Source: Mycogone perniciosa
Taxonomy: Eukaryota > Ascomycota > Sordariomycetes > Hypocreales > Hypocreaceae
NCBI GenBank assembly: GCA_025331125.1
Contig: JAOALB010000270.1
Location: 1 to 39,947, forward strand
Reading direction: 5' to 3'
Length of the DNA: 39,947 nucleotides
The position numbers were made by a program, and so were the translations under genes. The notes below the pieces were generated by a model. The model did no database searches, was not told the DNA's origin, and worked only from the letters and a program-made list of their open reading frames with translations. Shown here in pieces: positions 12,190 to 25,334 of the stretch; within the stretch, counting starts at the first letter, position 1; each line of letters opens with the position of its first letter.

Positions 12190-14625
12190 TATTTAAGTAA
12201 AGGCAAATAACTGTATTTTAATTATAAATATATTAATAATACTTTAATATATAATATTTTATAAAATAAAGCTTAAAAAATATCATAAAATACCTTTAAA
12301 ATAATTTTTAAATGTTTATATTATTAATAAAAAAAGTATTATTTAAAGTAGTTAAAACTTGTATTTTACTTTGCCTTTTATATTAAAAAGCTAAAAAGCG
12401 CTATATATTATATTTAACTTTATTATAATAGCTATATAAAGTATAAATTTTACCTTTTCTTACTATATTTTAATAGTTACTTTTATAGTTTATATTATAG
12501 CTTTTTTAAACTTTATAATTAATATTAAAACTATAAAAAGTTATATTTTATTATTAAACTTAAATTATTTTATAACCTTTTTAAAATAAACTTTATAAAA
12601 AAAGTATATTTTATATTCTTTATAGTTTTAAATAATTTTAATATTTAAAATTTACTATATATCCCTTTTACTATAAAGTTTATATTTTACTTTAAAACTA
12701 TTTAATAGCTTAATATAAAAAGCTTTATTATCATAATAATATATAATTAAAATATTATTTATATAAAATATAATACAAATCTTTTAAATTTAATTATAGA
12801 AAAGGTAAAGCTTTTTAAACCTTAAAATTAACTTTTATTTCCTTAAGGTTGAAGATAATTTATTAAATTATAGTTTTAGCGAGTTTTTTAACTTATATAA
12901 AGCTTTAATAAACTTTAGATAAATCTTTAATAGTTTAAAGCTTTTAAAGACTTTATATATAATTAGTTTTAAATTTTTATCCTTTAAAGCATTAAAAAAA
13001 GCATTTTTAATATTATATTACTTTAACTTAAAGTTAATTTTACTGTTAAAGTAACAAATATATAAAAATAATATACTACTAATATAATAATATATATACT
13101 TTTTATTATAAAGTATTTTTATAAATCCCTTTAAACTATAAATTTAATATTATAGTATTTTAAATTTCCATTTTAATTAAACTTATATATAAAAATTTAT
13201 TATATAAGTAATAGCTTTATTTTTACTTTTAAATATAGTATTTTTTACTAGGTTCTTTTTATGCATAAAGAGTTAATTTTATTATATATAGTTTATTTAA
13301 ACTTAGCTTTAAATAAGTATTTTATAAACTCTTTTTAATTTTTTAATAATTTTACTAAATCCTTTTAATAAACAGTTTACTTATTAAAAGTAATACTTTT
13401 TAAAAGGAAGTTTTTTAATTTATTATTATATTAAAAATAGTAAATCCTATTACTATACTTTTTAATTTATTATTTATTAGCTTTTATTAATTAAATAATA
13501 GTTAATATAGCATTAAATTAAAAAGGTTTATAATTATTAAATATATATTAAGCTTATTATTTCTTAAAGTAATATTTAAAGTATATATTTTAGTTTTACA
13601 TATTAAAAGATATTTATTAACCTTTTTTATAGGTTATTTCTTTTAAAGTTTTATATTTTTATAAATATTAACTACTGCTTTACTGCTTAAAGAATTATTA
13701 GTTAACTTTTCCTTTAAAATTTACTTTTTTAATATAAAAGTAAGTAAATCTTTTATATATTAGTTTACTTTTAACTATAATAGTTTATCCTTTTTTATTA
13801 AATAATATACTTTTAATATATAAGGCTGGTTTTTTACTAGCTTTTTTTGTTTAAAAAAAGGTAAGTTACTTTTAAAAGGATTACTTAAAGTTCTTATTAG
13901 CGCGCTAGTTTTATTTATAAAGATTAACTATTTTAAAGTAGCCTTTAATATTTAAAAACTAAAAGGTCTTTTTAAATATATTAATAGTTTACTTAAAGTA
14001 TTCACTAAACTAATTTTAATGCTTTATATAATCTTTACCTTTAAAAGTATACTTTCTTTTTCTATATTACCTATAAAAGTATCCTTTACTACAGGAATAT
14101 ATATTAAAAAAAGTTTAAATTCCAGTTTATCTTTTTTAACTTTATTAAACAGTTTATTTAACTTAACTATAAATAGTTTATTTATACTTTCTTCTTTACT
14201 ATTAAAGACGCTAGTTTTATTAAACTATATATTCTTTATAATACTTACATTTATTAAATAAAGTAATTAAATATAATATATATTATTTACAGTATATTTA
14301 ATAAAATATTTAATTAAGCCTTTAGGCTTTATTTTAAAGTCTCTTTTATTTTAGCTAGCTTTATAGTCTTTATTAAATATATAGGTATAGCAGCTATATA
14401 TATAAAGTCTGCTTTAATTTAGCTATAGCTTTATAGATAACTGCTTTATTAAAAGGGGCGCGAAATTATAAAATTATTACTTTAATTTTTTAATAGGTAA
14501 TATTATATTAAGGCTATATATAAGATTTATATTAATAATATATACTATAACTTTTATACTTTTAAGCTATAAATTAATTAAAAGGCTTATAGCTTTAAGT
14601 ATTTTTATTAATTTATTAATAATTC
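12190..14625 (-). pseudogene. Copia-B pol remnant
   Basis: It aligns in inverted orientation to the Copia-A pol remnant (1,230-3,730) over its whole length. The YVDD region, read on the - strand near 12,750-12,780, is again YINNI-like. The integrase stretch near 14,340-14,470 pairs with Copia-A 1,380-1,500. Stops and frameshifts are frequent. An 80-codon + strand open frame at 14,019-14,261 is only an AT-rich shadow of this region. Confidence 0.8.
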
Positions 14626-17045
14626 CTTAACTTATATACTTTAAAGCGCTATTTAATTTATATATATAGGAAGGGGTAAGCTTTAAGATAATTCCTTTTG
14701 CGTTTGCCTAGATCTAGAAGTATATTAAGCCTTTAACTATAATTATAGCTTTTTTATTATCCTGCTTAAAAAATATATTAAGATATTAAATTGCGTTTTT
14801 ACTATATTTATAAAGTTAAAGAGAGTATTAAAGAGAGTATTTTATTTTTTATTTAATAAAGGGTATATATATAACTATAAAGTATATTGTTTTTTAAATA
14901 TTAAAAGCTAATTATCCCTATTATAACTATAAAGATAGTTTTAAAGATCTTAATACACTTTAAAGAATAGTCGTAGTGTTTATTTTTTAGATATTCTGCG
15001 AAAGATAACCTATTTTATATATATAAAAGTATAGGCTTTATACTTTATTTATATAATTCCTTTAATATATATATTCCTTATATTCTTTACTAGTGCTTTA
15101 AGTGCTTCTAGGCTTAGATATCCTAATTATAGGTACTAAAGCTGCTTTAAGTTATTATATAGTATTAATAGGTTATATATCAGTCTTCTCTTTTTTCTTA
15201 ATATTATATAAATATAATATTCTGCACTAAAAAGAAAAAATAAAGCTGTTATACTACTTAAAATAGTATAATTAAGGATAAAGGCAATATAAAGTAATAA
15301 GGGTTTATATTAAAGAAATAGAAAATTATATTTATACTTTACTTTTTTTATAATAATATATAAATTTACTATGTTAATATAAAGTATATTATTATACTTT
15401 ATAAGCTATATTCCTGCTTTTTAAAGCTTTAATAAAGATATAATATTAATATAACATCCTTTAACTATAGCTATATCTATAAACTTTATTAAGCGCGCTG
15501 CCTTTTAATATAAATTATAAAAAGTATCCTTTAATAGGCAGTATCTTTTTCTAGCTATAAAATACCTAGCTCCTTTTACTTTAATATAGTCCTTTTCTAT
15601 ACTTAAAATAAAAAAACTAAAAATAAAGTAATTTTTATTATTTATTAAATAAATAGTATTATAAGTATTAAAGAGAGTATTTTAAGAAAGGCAGTAAAGT
15701 GTATTTTATATATTTATTATATATATTGCAAAGCTTATATTTTCTTTATTAATTAAGTTTAAGGCAATTAAAGCAGCTATAATAGTTAAAGCTATACCTT
15801 TTTAAGCTAAAGCTATAAAGTTAATACCCTTTCTATTAAGTTTATTGCAGAGTATATACTATTTATCTTTTTAAAGGTAAGTATAAATTTCTATAGTTTA
15901 TTGCAGGTTAAAGATATATTTCCCTTTTTTATTCAGTTTTCCTTTAAGCGCAGTAAATAATATACTATAATCCTTTAAAGGCTAATTATACTTTTCCTGT
16001 CTATATAGGCATTTTTTCCCAGTAAAAGCTTTTAAATATATACTATTATTTACTATAGCTTTATTTAAATAGTTATTAAGTATTGTATAAAGTCTATAAA
16101 TATAATTCTCTATATTTTATATACTATTTAAGAAAAGTTAATTAAATTAATTAAAGGAAAAGATTTTAATAGTTTTACTGCTTTTAATTTAATTATCTAT
16201 ATAGTATAAGTAATATAAAGTAAAGTTTAAAGTATAGTATACTTTAATAACTTTTAAAAAAGCCTTTTAAAAAGCTATTCCTATAACTTTAAAAAGCTTA
16301 TACTTTACTGCATTTATATAAATATATACTTAGTTAATATATTATATTTCTGGCTTTAAGTTTCTATACTTTATATTATATAAAATATATTTATATAAAA
16401 TCTATACTTCTTTATATATTAAATCTTTATAAAAAGTTAATTATTCTTTAAACTTCTTTATAATTTAATAAATAGTAAACTTAGCGTTTAAGTTTTTATT
16501 ATTTTTATTAGCTATTTTAGTAATAGTAGAGGCTAAAGCTATAGCTTAAGTCGCAGCTTTAAAGTCTATAAAGACTAAAGTATAAATACTAATATTAACT
16601 GTCTTTTATATTTATTTAAAGATTACTGCCTTAACTTTTTTTTTTAATATATAGGGTAATAATATACTAGTATTTATAAAGTATACTATTATAATAAATA
16701 GAGATATCCATTAAAGTAGCTTTTTTTTTAAATACTTTTAAGGCAGTTTTTTTGCCTTAGTTAAAATAAATAGCTTTAAAGTAAGGAAATAATTATTATT
16801 CTAATTAAAGAGATTAAAATTAACTTTATTTTAAATCTTTACAGTAGTTATATAATTGTTTAAAACAGTAATTTATTTAATCTACTAAACTATTAAATCT
16901 AGCTTTATAAAGGTAATATCTTTTATATTATCTATTATAAAAAGTAGCTTTAAAAGCTTAAAGGCAAAGGGAAAACGTAAAGTTAAAAATATAATATTAA
17001 AGGAAGTTTCTAGTAACTCTAATAGTTATTACCTAGGCTTATAAC

Positions 17046-17319
17046 TATCGCAGAGCGCAGTATAGCTATATAGAGTATAAAGAGAAATAGAAATAAAGCT
17101 TAATTCTTATAATAAATATACTATAATAGCCTCGCTATATATATATATAGCTAATATAAAGGAAAACATAGAATATATATATTGTAAGCGCCTATATAGT
17201 TTAATATATCGCTTATACAATATATATATTAGCTAGTATCTGCTATATAAGCAACTAAAAGCTCCCTAACGCTAATAAGCGCTAATAAGTAGTAGGTCCT
17301 TAGCCTACCTAACCTAATA
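17046..17319 (-). repeat. Copia-B 5' LTR (274 bp)
   Basis: It begins TATCGCAGAGCGC on the + strand and ends TAACCTAATA. It retains more G/C than the other two copies, for example AGTAGGTCCTTAGCCTACC near the end, so it is the best guide to the unmutated LTR. Target duplication TTAAA follows at 17,320-17,324. Confidence 0.88.
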
Positions 17320-17583
17320 TTAAATTTATAGGCTATTTTAATATTTTATTTTACTTTTTAATATAATATAATTAAAAAGTTACTCTTTTCTTTACCTTTT
17401 TATATTAAAAGTTATATCTTTATAAGTAAATATATTCTTCAAGCTAATTAATCCTTTAATAAAGTTAATTTTATTGATATAGTATAGGAATAGGTTTTTA
17501 TAGTATAATAAATCATTTCTTTAAGTTAAAAAGTACTAGTACTATAAAAATTAAAGAATAAAAATTTATAATATTAATATACC
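17320..17583 (-). mobile_element. Gypsy-1, second segment
   Basis: These 264 bp between the Copia-B and Gypsy-2 insertions align, inverted, to Gypsy-2 at 19,358-19,621. They therefore belong to Gypsy-1 and show that Copia-B and Gypsy-2 both inserted into it. The final five bases, ATACC, are one copy of the Gypsy-2 target duplication. Confidence 0.8.
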
Positions 17584-17745
17584 TATTATAGTATTAAATC
17601 TGCGCTTTAATAACTGATTAGTATTATATATATCCTTATATAAGAACTTAATTCTATACCTTTAAACTATACTTTTATAGCTTGTTACTTTATTTAAAGT
17701 ATAATAAAGATATTACTTTAACCTACTATTTAATATACTATAATA
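17584..17745 (+). repeat. Gypsy-2 5' LTR (162 bp)
   Basis: It starts TATTATAGTATT and ends ACTATAATA, which are RIP forms of TG...CA ends. It aligns end to end with 23,988-24,149 and, inverted, with 5,917-6,078. The target duplication ATACC immediately precedes it. I could not identify a tRNA primer-binding site downstream, probably because it is mutated. Confidence 0.87.
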
Positions 17746-18514
17746 GTTTATATTTTCCTATAATAACTACACTATTACTATTAGCCTTTAACTTCACTTA
17801 AAAAGAATTAATAGAGTTATTAATGGCTTAATTGCAATATTATAAAAAGCTTTATATTTTATAGGAAATTTACTAATCTTTAACTATAGCAAGACTTTAA
17901 GCTTAAAAGCCTATATCTTTACTATAGAAAATATACTTTAGGCTAGCTTTTTAGCCTATATTTAATTCTTTAGCCTATATTTAATTTAGAAATATTAAAG
18001 TAAAAATAAAAAGTATAAAAAGGGATTTTAATTAAAAGAATACAGTTTATTAATTACTTTTATAATTAACTTTATATTTATATTATTTTAAAAGCTTATA
18101 ATAATAACTATAATTTAACTTTATAGCTTGAAATATTAAAATTTAAATAGTTTTTTAATATTATCTTTAACTACTTTTAAAATTAAAAGTATAACTTTAA
18201 TATAGCTTTAAAATAAAAGAAGTTTAAAAATACTGCTGTTATTAAAAACTTAAAGTTTATTTAATATAAAATTTAAAGTTAAAGTAATATAATTAATAAG
18301 TTTACTAAAGTTAAAAGTAATAATATTTTTAAAAATAAATTTAATATTAAAAATAAAAATATAAGAATTTATTAATAAAAGTATATAAATTAATATTTTA
18401 TTATATTATATAATATTATAATTAATATTAAATATTTTAATACTTTTTATAAATATATTTTTTATATTAATAGTTAATTAAATAATAATATTTATAATTT
18501 AATATACAAAGCAT

Positions 18515-18681
18515 TTAATTATATTATAATAAGAAAATATTATATTATAATAAAAGAATATTATGTTATAATAAAACAATATTATATTATAATAAAACAA
18601 TATTATATTATAATAAAAAAATATGATATTATAATAAAAGAATATTATATTATAATAAAAAAATATTATATAATATAAAAA
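18515..18681 (+). repeat. 21-bp tandem repeat in the Gypsy-2 gag-side region
   Basis: Six consecutive 21-bp units (18,536-18,556, 18,557-18,577, 18,578-18,598, 18,599-18,619, 18,620-18,640, 18,641-18,661) share the form AATATTATATTATAATAAAA plus one variable base. Degenerate units lie on either side. The period is a multiple of three, so in the ancestral gag it could have encoded a seven-residue repeat. The corresponding part of Gypsy-1 (about 24,830-24,900) has roughly one unit, so the array expanded or contracted between copies. Confidence 0.85.
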
Positions 18682-20939
18682 TAAAGAAATAGTAAACCTT
18701 TTATTAAACTTTTAAACTTATAGTATAAAACTTTTAACTTTTGATAATTTATTACTTAAAGGTTTAATATTTATTATATAGTAAATAAATTATTTTAAAG
18801 CTTTATGATTAAATTTTATAAATTAATAACTTAAATTAATGAAATTAATATTTAAGAAGTTAATATCTTTTACTATAAAATATTTAAAAAATAACTGTTA
18901 CCTTTATTAATAAAAGTAATAAGCCTATAAATAAAAATAATTAATTTATTAAAAAAACTTTTAATTAAAAGATTTATAATAACTTTAAAAAGTAAACTTA
19001 TAATATTAAATTTAAAAGTAATTATAAATGTAACAAGTTAAATAATAATTATACTTTTTAATAAACTTTACTTTAAAATAAATTAAACTTTTTAAAGTAA
19101 AAGAATATAAATAATTTTATATAATTAAATATTATATTTTTTACTTTATAATATTAAAATATTAATAACTTTATAACCTATACTATTATTATAGTAGTTA
19201 ATATATAATTAATAACTATATAAAAAAATAAAAAGCTAATACTATAAAACTTTAAACCTTATAAAGATATAATAGTAGCTTTTTAAAATATAGAATATAT
19301 TAAAGTAATAGTATTATAGTGCCTTAAGCTAGGGTATATATCTTAAGCTAAGGAAAAGGTATACTAGTATTATAAATTCCTATTCCTTAATTCTTATAAT
19401 ACTAGTACTTTTTAGCTTAAAGAAATAACCTATTAAACTATAAAAACCTATTCTTATACTATATTAATAAAACTAGCTTTATTAAAGGATTAGTTACCTT
19501 TAATAATATATTTGCCTATAAAAATATAACTTTTAATATAAAAAGGCAAAAAAAAGAGTACCTTTTTAATAATATTATATTAAAAAGTGCAATAAAATAT
19601 TAAAATAGCCTATAAATCTAATACCTTTATAAATATCATATATTATTATTAATAATAGATTATTGATTTTAAATAGTATAAATAAAGAATTATTATTTAT
19701 TTATATTATATTATTCTTTATGCATTTACTAGTAACTATATTAACCTTTATTAATAATAGCTGTTTAATATAAAGCTTTATAAACTAGCATTCTCTTTAA
19801 AAGTTTTAAATCCTAATAATATAATTACCTAAATTAAAACTCCTTTACTTTTACAATACTATAGTTATAGTAATATAATTTTAATATTAACTGGCTTATA
19901 TTAGTAATTACTTTTAACTTATAATACTATTTAATAAATTATTACCTTTAAACTTATATTATATTCATAATTCCTAGTTTAATAACTATCTTATATAATC
20001 TTAATATTTTAAATAAACCTTTAAAGTTGATAGTTTATATTATTAGCGAAAAATTAAACAATATATTAAAACGAATAAAAATAAATAAATTAAGTTTTAA
20101 GCCTATATTAAAAGTATATTGATAAAGTTAATACTTTAATAAAGAGAAAGGGATTTATATATTAACTTTATATTAATATTAAAGTAAAATTATTATTATA
20201 TTTATTAATTTAAAAACTATAAAGGATTCAAAATTAAAGTATAAATAATATTAAATAAGCCTTAAATATTAATTTAAATAATATATTTAGCTAATAGCTA
20301 TTAATATTTATATTAATATAATTTAATATAATTCTTTAAACTAAATATATTAATATTTAATAAGCTTATAGCAGTAATACTATATAAATAGTTTAATTTA
20401 ATAAATGTTTAAATATCCGCTATAATATTATTTATTTAATTTTATAAAGACTTATTTGCCTACTATATAAAATTAACTTAAATAAATTTAATAAAAAATA
20501 TATAAAAGTAGGAATATAATATATATTAACTATTAAAGTTTAATAAAAATACTTTTATAAATATATTATAAAAATAAAGTAGTTTAATAGTAATATAAAT
20601 ATTGTTTTTATAGCTTTTTAGAAATCTTTTATATACTGCTACAGTAGAGAATACCTTTAAAAGATATTAAAGTTTAATATTAATAAATTTATAAAAGTAA
20701 AGCTAAAATTAATAAAAAGTAATATTTAAAAGAAACTTTTTAATTAATTATAAAATAAGATTATTAACTTCTTTTTATAATTAATAGATAAACTTCCTTT
20801 TGAAAGATTATAAAACTATAAAATTAAACTTTTATTAAAGAAAGAATTATTATATTAAAAAACTATTTAATATTATTAAATAAACTTTAAATTCTGAAAG
20901 AATAGCGAAATAAAGATTTACTTAAAGGATTTATTAAAA

Positions 20940-21990
20940 GATTGAAAGTAAAATATATTGCCTTTTTACTTTTTACTATAAAATTTAAAAAAGGTATTTA
21001 TATTTATTAAGATTATGAATATTTTAATAATATTACTATAAGAAATTATTATTTATTATTATTAATTTAAAAAATAGTAAATACTTTATATAATATTAGA
21101 TTTTATATTAAATTAAATATAATAATTACCTTTAATAAATTTAAAATTATAAAAGGATATAAATAAAAAACAGCTTTTATAATTTAATTTAAACTATTTA
21201 AAGCCTTTATTATACCTTTTAGCCTTTATAATACTTTAATCTCTTTTTAATATTATATTAACTATACTCTATATAATTTATTTAATAAACCTTATATAGT
21301 TTATTTTAATAATATTTTAATTTATTTAATTATATGAAAGGAATATTAATAATATATATAAGAAGTTATAAATAAATTAATTAATATAAGTTTTTAAATT
21401 AATATTCACAAATATAAATTTAAAATAATAAAAATAAAATACTTTAATTTAATTATTATAAATAATAATGTTAAAATAAACTTTAAAGAAATAATTATAA
21501 TTATAAATTAAAAAAGACCTTTAAACCTTTATAAACTTTAATACTTTTTAAGCTTAATAAATTTCTATTAATAGTTTATTAAAGACTTTTTTAATATTTA
21601 TAAACCTTTAAATAGCCTTTTAAAAAAAGATATACTATAAAACTAAATAAAACTTTATATTATTATATTTAATTACTTAAAGTTTTAATTTATAATTACG
21701 TTAATCTTTACTTTTTTTAACTATAATCAAAAAATAATGTTAAAAATAAATATTTTAAATTAAATATTTAATAATATTTTGTTTTAATATAATAAAACTA
21801 ATATTTTATAATAAATAATATATTTTTTATTAAAATATTCATTTATTATATATAATTATAAAATTTATAATAAAAAGCTATTAGCTATTATTAAATTATT
21901 AAAGAAATAGCGCTTTAAACTTCAAAGTATACAAAATAAATTTAAAATTATTATAAACTATAAAAACTTAAAATACTTTATAACTATTAA
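20940..21990 (+). pseudogene. Gypsy-2 pol remnant (RT and RNase H)
   Basis: Reading through stops gives classic Gypsy RT blocks. Near 21,045-21,110 the text runs RNYYLLLLI.KIVNTL...RFYIKLNII, corresponding to N.YPLPLI.E..D.L..A..F.KLD. At about 21,205-21,230 it reads IPFSLYNTLISF (from MPFGLCNAPATF). At about 21,300-21,335 it reads VYFNNILIY (from YLDDILIY), with both aspartates now Asn. Further on, IYNKKLLAIIK and NYKNLKYF (about 21,860-21,980) match the RNase H motifs YD.ELLAIV and DHKNLEYF. The changes are the expected GAT-to-AAT type. No functional product is possible. Confidence 0.83.
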
Positions 21991-23987
21991 AGTATTAAAT
22001 TAGAAATAAATCTATTAATTTAAATTCTTATTTTAATATAATTTTTAGATTATTTATTATTTTAAATTAAAACCAATAAAGCCTAATATATTAAATAATT
22101 CTTTTTTAAATATCTTAATAAAGTTAAATTAAAATAATAGCTAATTAAAAAAAAGAAAAAGAAACTTTACTCTTAAAGCTGGTTTAACCTTTATACTTAT
22201 ATTAATATTATAAAAAGTATAAATAATAAAAACCCTTTTATTATAATAATTCATATTTTAATCTTAAACAGAAATATTAATTAATAAAATAATTAATAAA
22301 GCTTATAGAATATTGAATATAGTAAATATTATAATATAAGCGCTTTAATACCTAGGTATTTAATATTAGCCTAAGAGTATTTAAAGTAATTTAAAGATAA
22401 TAATATAAAACTTTTAAATTTATAGTAATTAAATATATTATTAAAAATAACTTTTCCTTTTATTAATAAAAAACCTAAAAATATAAGTTATATATTAAAT
22501 ATACTCTTTTAAGTTAAAAGGATATTTAAAATAAATAAAGATACTAAACTTTTTTAAATATATATATTAATAGCTATAAATATTAATTAACATTAATACT
22601 TTTATTAAAGGTTATAATTTATACTTTTAAATAGAATTAAATAAATTTAATTTTTAAAAAGTTTTAAGGTTATTATTAATACTATTTTAAAGTTAAAGGA
22701 ATATTTTAATAAATTATATTATATCACTATTTAACTATAATTAATAAACTTTAATTTATAAAAGTACTTTTATAATAATATATTATTTAATAAAAATCTA
22801 TTATTTTATCACTATTTATATATTTAATATTAAAGAATTTACTAATATCTTTTTTTATATATTTATACTTTATATAAAACTTTAAAAATAATTATATGGA
22901 ATTAAAGTATTTAATTTATATTAAAATCTTAAAAGTGATTATCTTAATAATTCAAAATTTACTTTAAATATTCTTGATTTTTTTATTGAAGAATTAATAG
23001 TAAAATTAAATGATTAAATATAAAAGAAAAGTAATATGTTAAGTAATTTATAAATTTTTATTAAAATAATTAAATAAATTTATTATTATTTATAAAGTTT
23101 ACTTAAAATAATTAAATATTTAAAATAATAAAAACTGTATTGTTTTTTATAAATTATAGTTTTATTTATACTTAAAACTTAAGCCTTTAAACCTTTATTT
23201 ATTAAATTTATGTATTATTTAAAAAAGGAGTTTTTATAAAGTAAATATTATAATTAAGCGTTATTAATAAATTTTAAATTAATTAAAAGCCTTTATAATA
23301 TAATTAATTACTTAATATAAAGTTATAGTTAATATATTAAAAAAAGATTTATATTAATTTACAGTCAATAAAAAAGTATAGTTAAAGACTAAATACCTTA
23401 AAATATACCGCTTAGTAAAAAAAAGAGATAATAAATAAATAAGCCTATATAATATCTTTAATATATACTTTTAAGCCTATTAACCTAAACTCTTTAGCTA
23501 TATTTATATTTTCTTTATATTTTATAACTCTTTCTTTAAACTATTAGCAGTTAATAAAGTAGGTTAATAAATATATTTATTAAAATAAAATACTATTAAT
23601 AAATAAAAGAGTAAAAATATATGTAAATAAAGTTTTAAAAACGATAATAAAATAAATAAAGTAATAAAAAAGTAAAAATTTAATAATATCTTTAACTGCT
23701 ATAAGAAGGATAGCCTATACTATTATATAGCTTAAAAATACTATATATTAAGCTAGTAACCTATAAAGGATTTAAAATAATAAAACACTGCCTTTTTAAA
23801 ATATTATATAAAAAACATTAATAAGCCTAGCCTATTTATTTAAATTAAAAAAAAGAAAATAATTAGTTAAGTAAACCTATAATATAGTAGCTGCTTATAA
23901 TAGAATTAATATAATAACAGGATTAAAATATATATAGTTTTAAAATAGCTATTTAAAGGTAAATAAAGTTTAAAAGGGGGGGGGTAC

Positions 23988-24149
23988 TATTATAGCACTA
24001 AACCTACCCTTTAATAACTTATTAATATTATATATATCTTTATATAATAACTTAGTCCTACACCTTTAAACTGCACTTTTATAGCTTTTTGCCTTATTTA
24101 AAGTATAATAAAGATATTACTTTAACCTACTATTCTATATACTATAATA
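23988..24149 (+). repeat. Gypsy-2 3' LTR (162 bp)
   Basis: It begins TATTATAGCACTAAACC, three bases after a nine-G polypurine tract (23,976-23,984), and ends ACTATAATA. The target duplication ATACC follows (24,150-24,154). Length and ends match the 5' LTR. Confidence 0.87.
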
Positions 24150-25334
24150 ATACCTTTTCCTTAGCTTAAGATATATACTATGCCTTAAAGCGCTATAGTG
24201 CTATTAGTTTAATATATTCTATATCCTAAAAGACTACTACTATATCCCTATAAAGTTTAAAGTTTTATAATATAAGCTTTTTACTTTTTTATATAATTAT
24301 TAACTATATATTAACTGCTATAATAATAGTATAAGTTATAAGATTATTAATATATTTGATATTATAAAGTAAAAAATATAATATTGAATGATATAAAATT
24401 ACTTATATTTCTTTATATTAAAAGGTTTAATTTATTTTAAAGGAAAGTTTATTAAAAAGTATAATTATTATTTAACTTTTTAAATTTATAATTACTTTTA
24501 AATTTAATATAATAAACTTATTCTTTAAAGTTATTATATATCTTTAATTAAAAGTTTTATAAATAAATTAATTATTTTTATATATAAGTTTATTACTTTT
24601 ATTAATAAAAGTAATACTTATCTTTTTAAATACTTTAAAATAAAAAGTATTAACTTTTTAAATATTAATTTTATTAACTTAAACTGCTTGTTTATAAAAT
24701 TTAATAATAAAGCTTTAAAATAATTTATTTACTATATAATAAATATTAAACTTTTAAGTAATAAATTATAAAAAGTTAAAAATTTTATACTATAAATTTA
24801 AAAATTTAATAAAAGTTTTTTTATTTTTTTTATTTTTATATTATATAATTTCTTTTTTTTATAATATAATTAAATGTTTTTTATATTAAATTATAAATAT
24901 TATTATTTAATTAACTATTAATATAAAAAATATATTTATAAAAGGTATTAAAGTATTTAATATTAACTATAATATTATATAATATAATACAATACTAGTT
25001 TATATATTTTTATTAAAAGGCTTTTATATTTTCACTTTTAATATTAAATTTATTTTTAAAGTTATTAATTTAATATTCAAAAATACTATTATTTTTAATT
25101 TACTAAATCTATTAATTATATTATTTTAATTTTAAATTTTATATTAAATAAACTTTAAGTTTTTAATAATAGTAATATTTTTAAACTCTTTTTATTTTAA
25201 AGTTATATTAAAGTTATACTTTTAATTTTAAAAGTAATTAAAGATTATATTAAAGAGTTATTTAAATTTTACTATTTAAAGCTATAAAGGTAAATTATAG
25301 TTATTATTATAAGCTTTTAAAATAATATAAATAT
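24150..25334 (-). mobile_element. Gypsy-1, third segment (gag side, 5' truncated)
   Basis: It continues Gypsy-1 after the Gypsy-2 insertion. It aligns inverted to Gypsy-2 from 19,362 down to about 18,075, about 100 bp shorter, largely because the 21-bp array is missing. Homology to Gypsy-2 stops near 25,334 and changes directly to Copia LTR sequence. Roughly 490 bp at the Gypsy-1 5' end, including its 5' LTR, are therefore absent. Confidence 0.72.

Larger units (their letters stand above)
10227..17319 (-). mobile_element. Copia-B: full-length RIP-degraded Ty1/Copia element
   Basis: This is a complete 7,093-bp element on the - strand, bounded by two 274-bp LTRs and flanked by perfect 5-bp duplications, TTAAA at 10,222-10,226 and 17,320-17,324. 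It lies inside Gypsy-1, and the uninterrupted target is visible in Gypsy-2 (reverse strand, TCTAA at 19,617-19,621), which carries the sequence once. The order on the - strand is 5' LTR (17,046-17,319), gag region (about 15,000-17,000), integrase (about 14,200-14,625), RT (about 12,750-13,300), RNase H (about 12,190-12,430), the 3' region with the antisense open frame, the purine tract AAAGGG at 10,502-10,508, and the 3' LTR. It is an inverted copy of Copia-A. Confidence 0.9.
17584..24149 (+). mobile_element. Gypsy-2: full-length RIP-degraded Ty3/Gypsy element
   Basis: This is a complete 6,566-bp element on the + strand with two 162-bp LTRs (17,584-17,745; 23,988-24,149) and perfect target duplications ATACC at 17,579-17,583 and 24,150-24,154. 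The empty site is present in its own interior at 19,358-19,362 (GGTAT, reverse strand), because it inserted into a sister copy, Gypsy-1. The internal order is a gag-side region with a 21-bp tandem array, RT (about 20,940-21,350), RNase H (about 21,690-21,990), presumed integrase (about 22,250-23,200, not resolved), and a nine-G polypurine tract at 23,976-23,984. RT before the expected integrase position and the RT sequence type both point to Gypsy rather than Copia. Confidence 0.9.

Noticed and set aside
14019..14261. 80-codon + strand open frame
   Set aside because: It lies antisense to the Copia-B pol remnant. Leu/Ile/Ser/Phe-rich composition is typical of random AT-rich DNA, and no counterpart is open in Copia-A.
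18515..18681. CRISPR-like array
   Set aside because: The 21-bp units are directly adjacent with no unique spacers, and this is a eukaryotic transposon. It is a simple tandem repeat.
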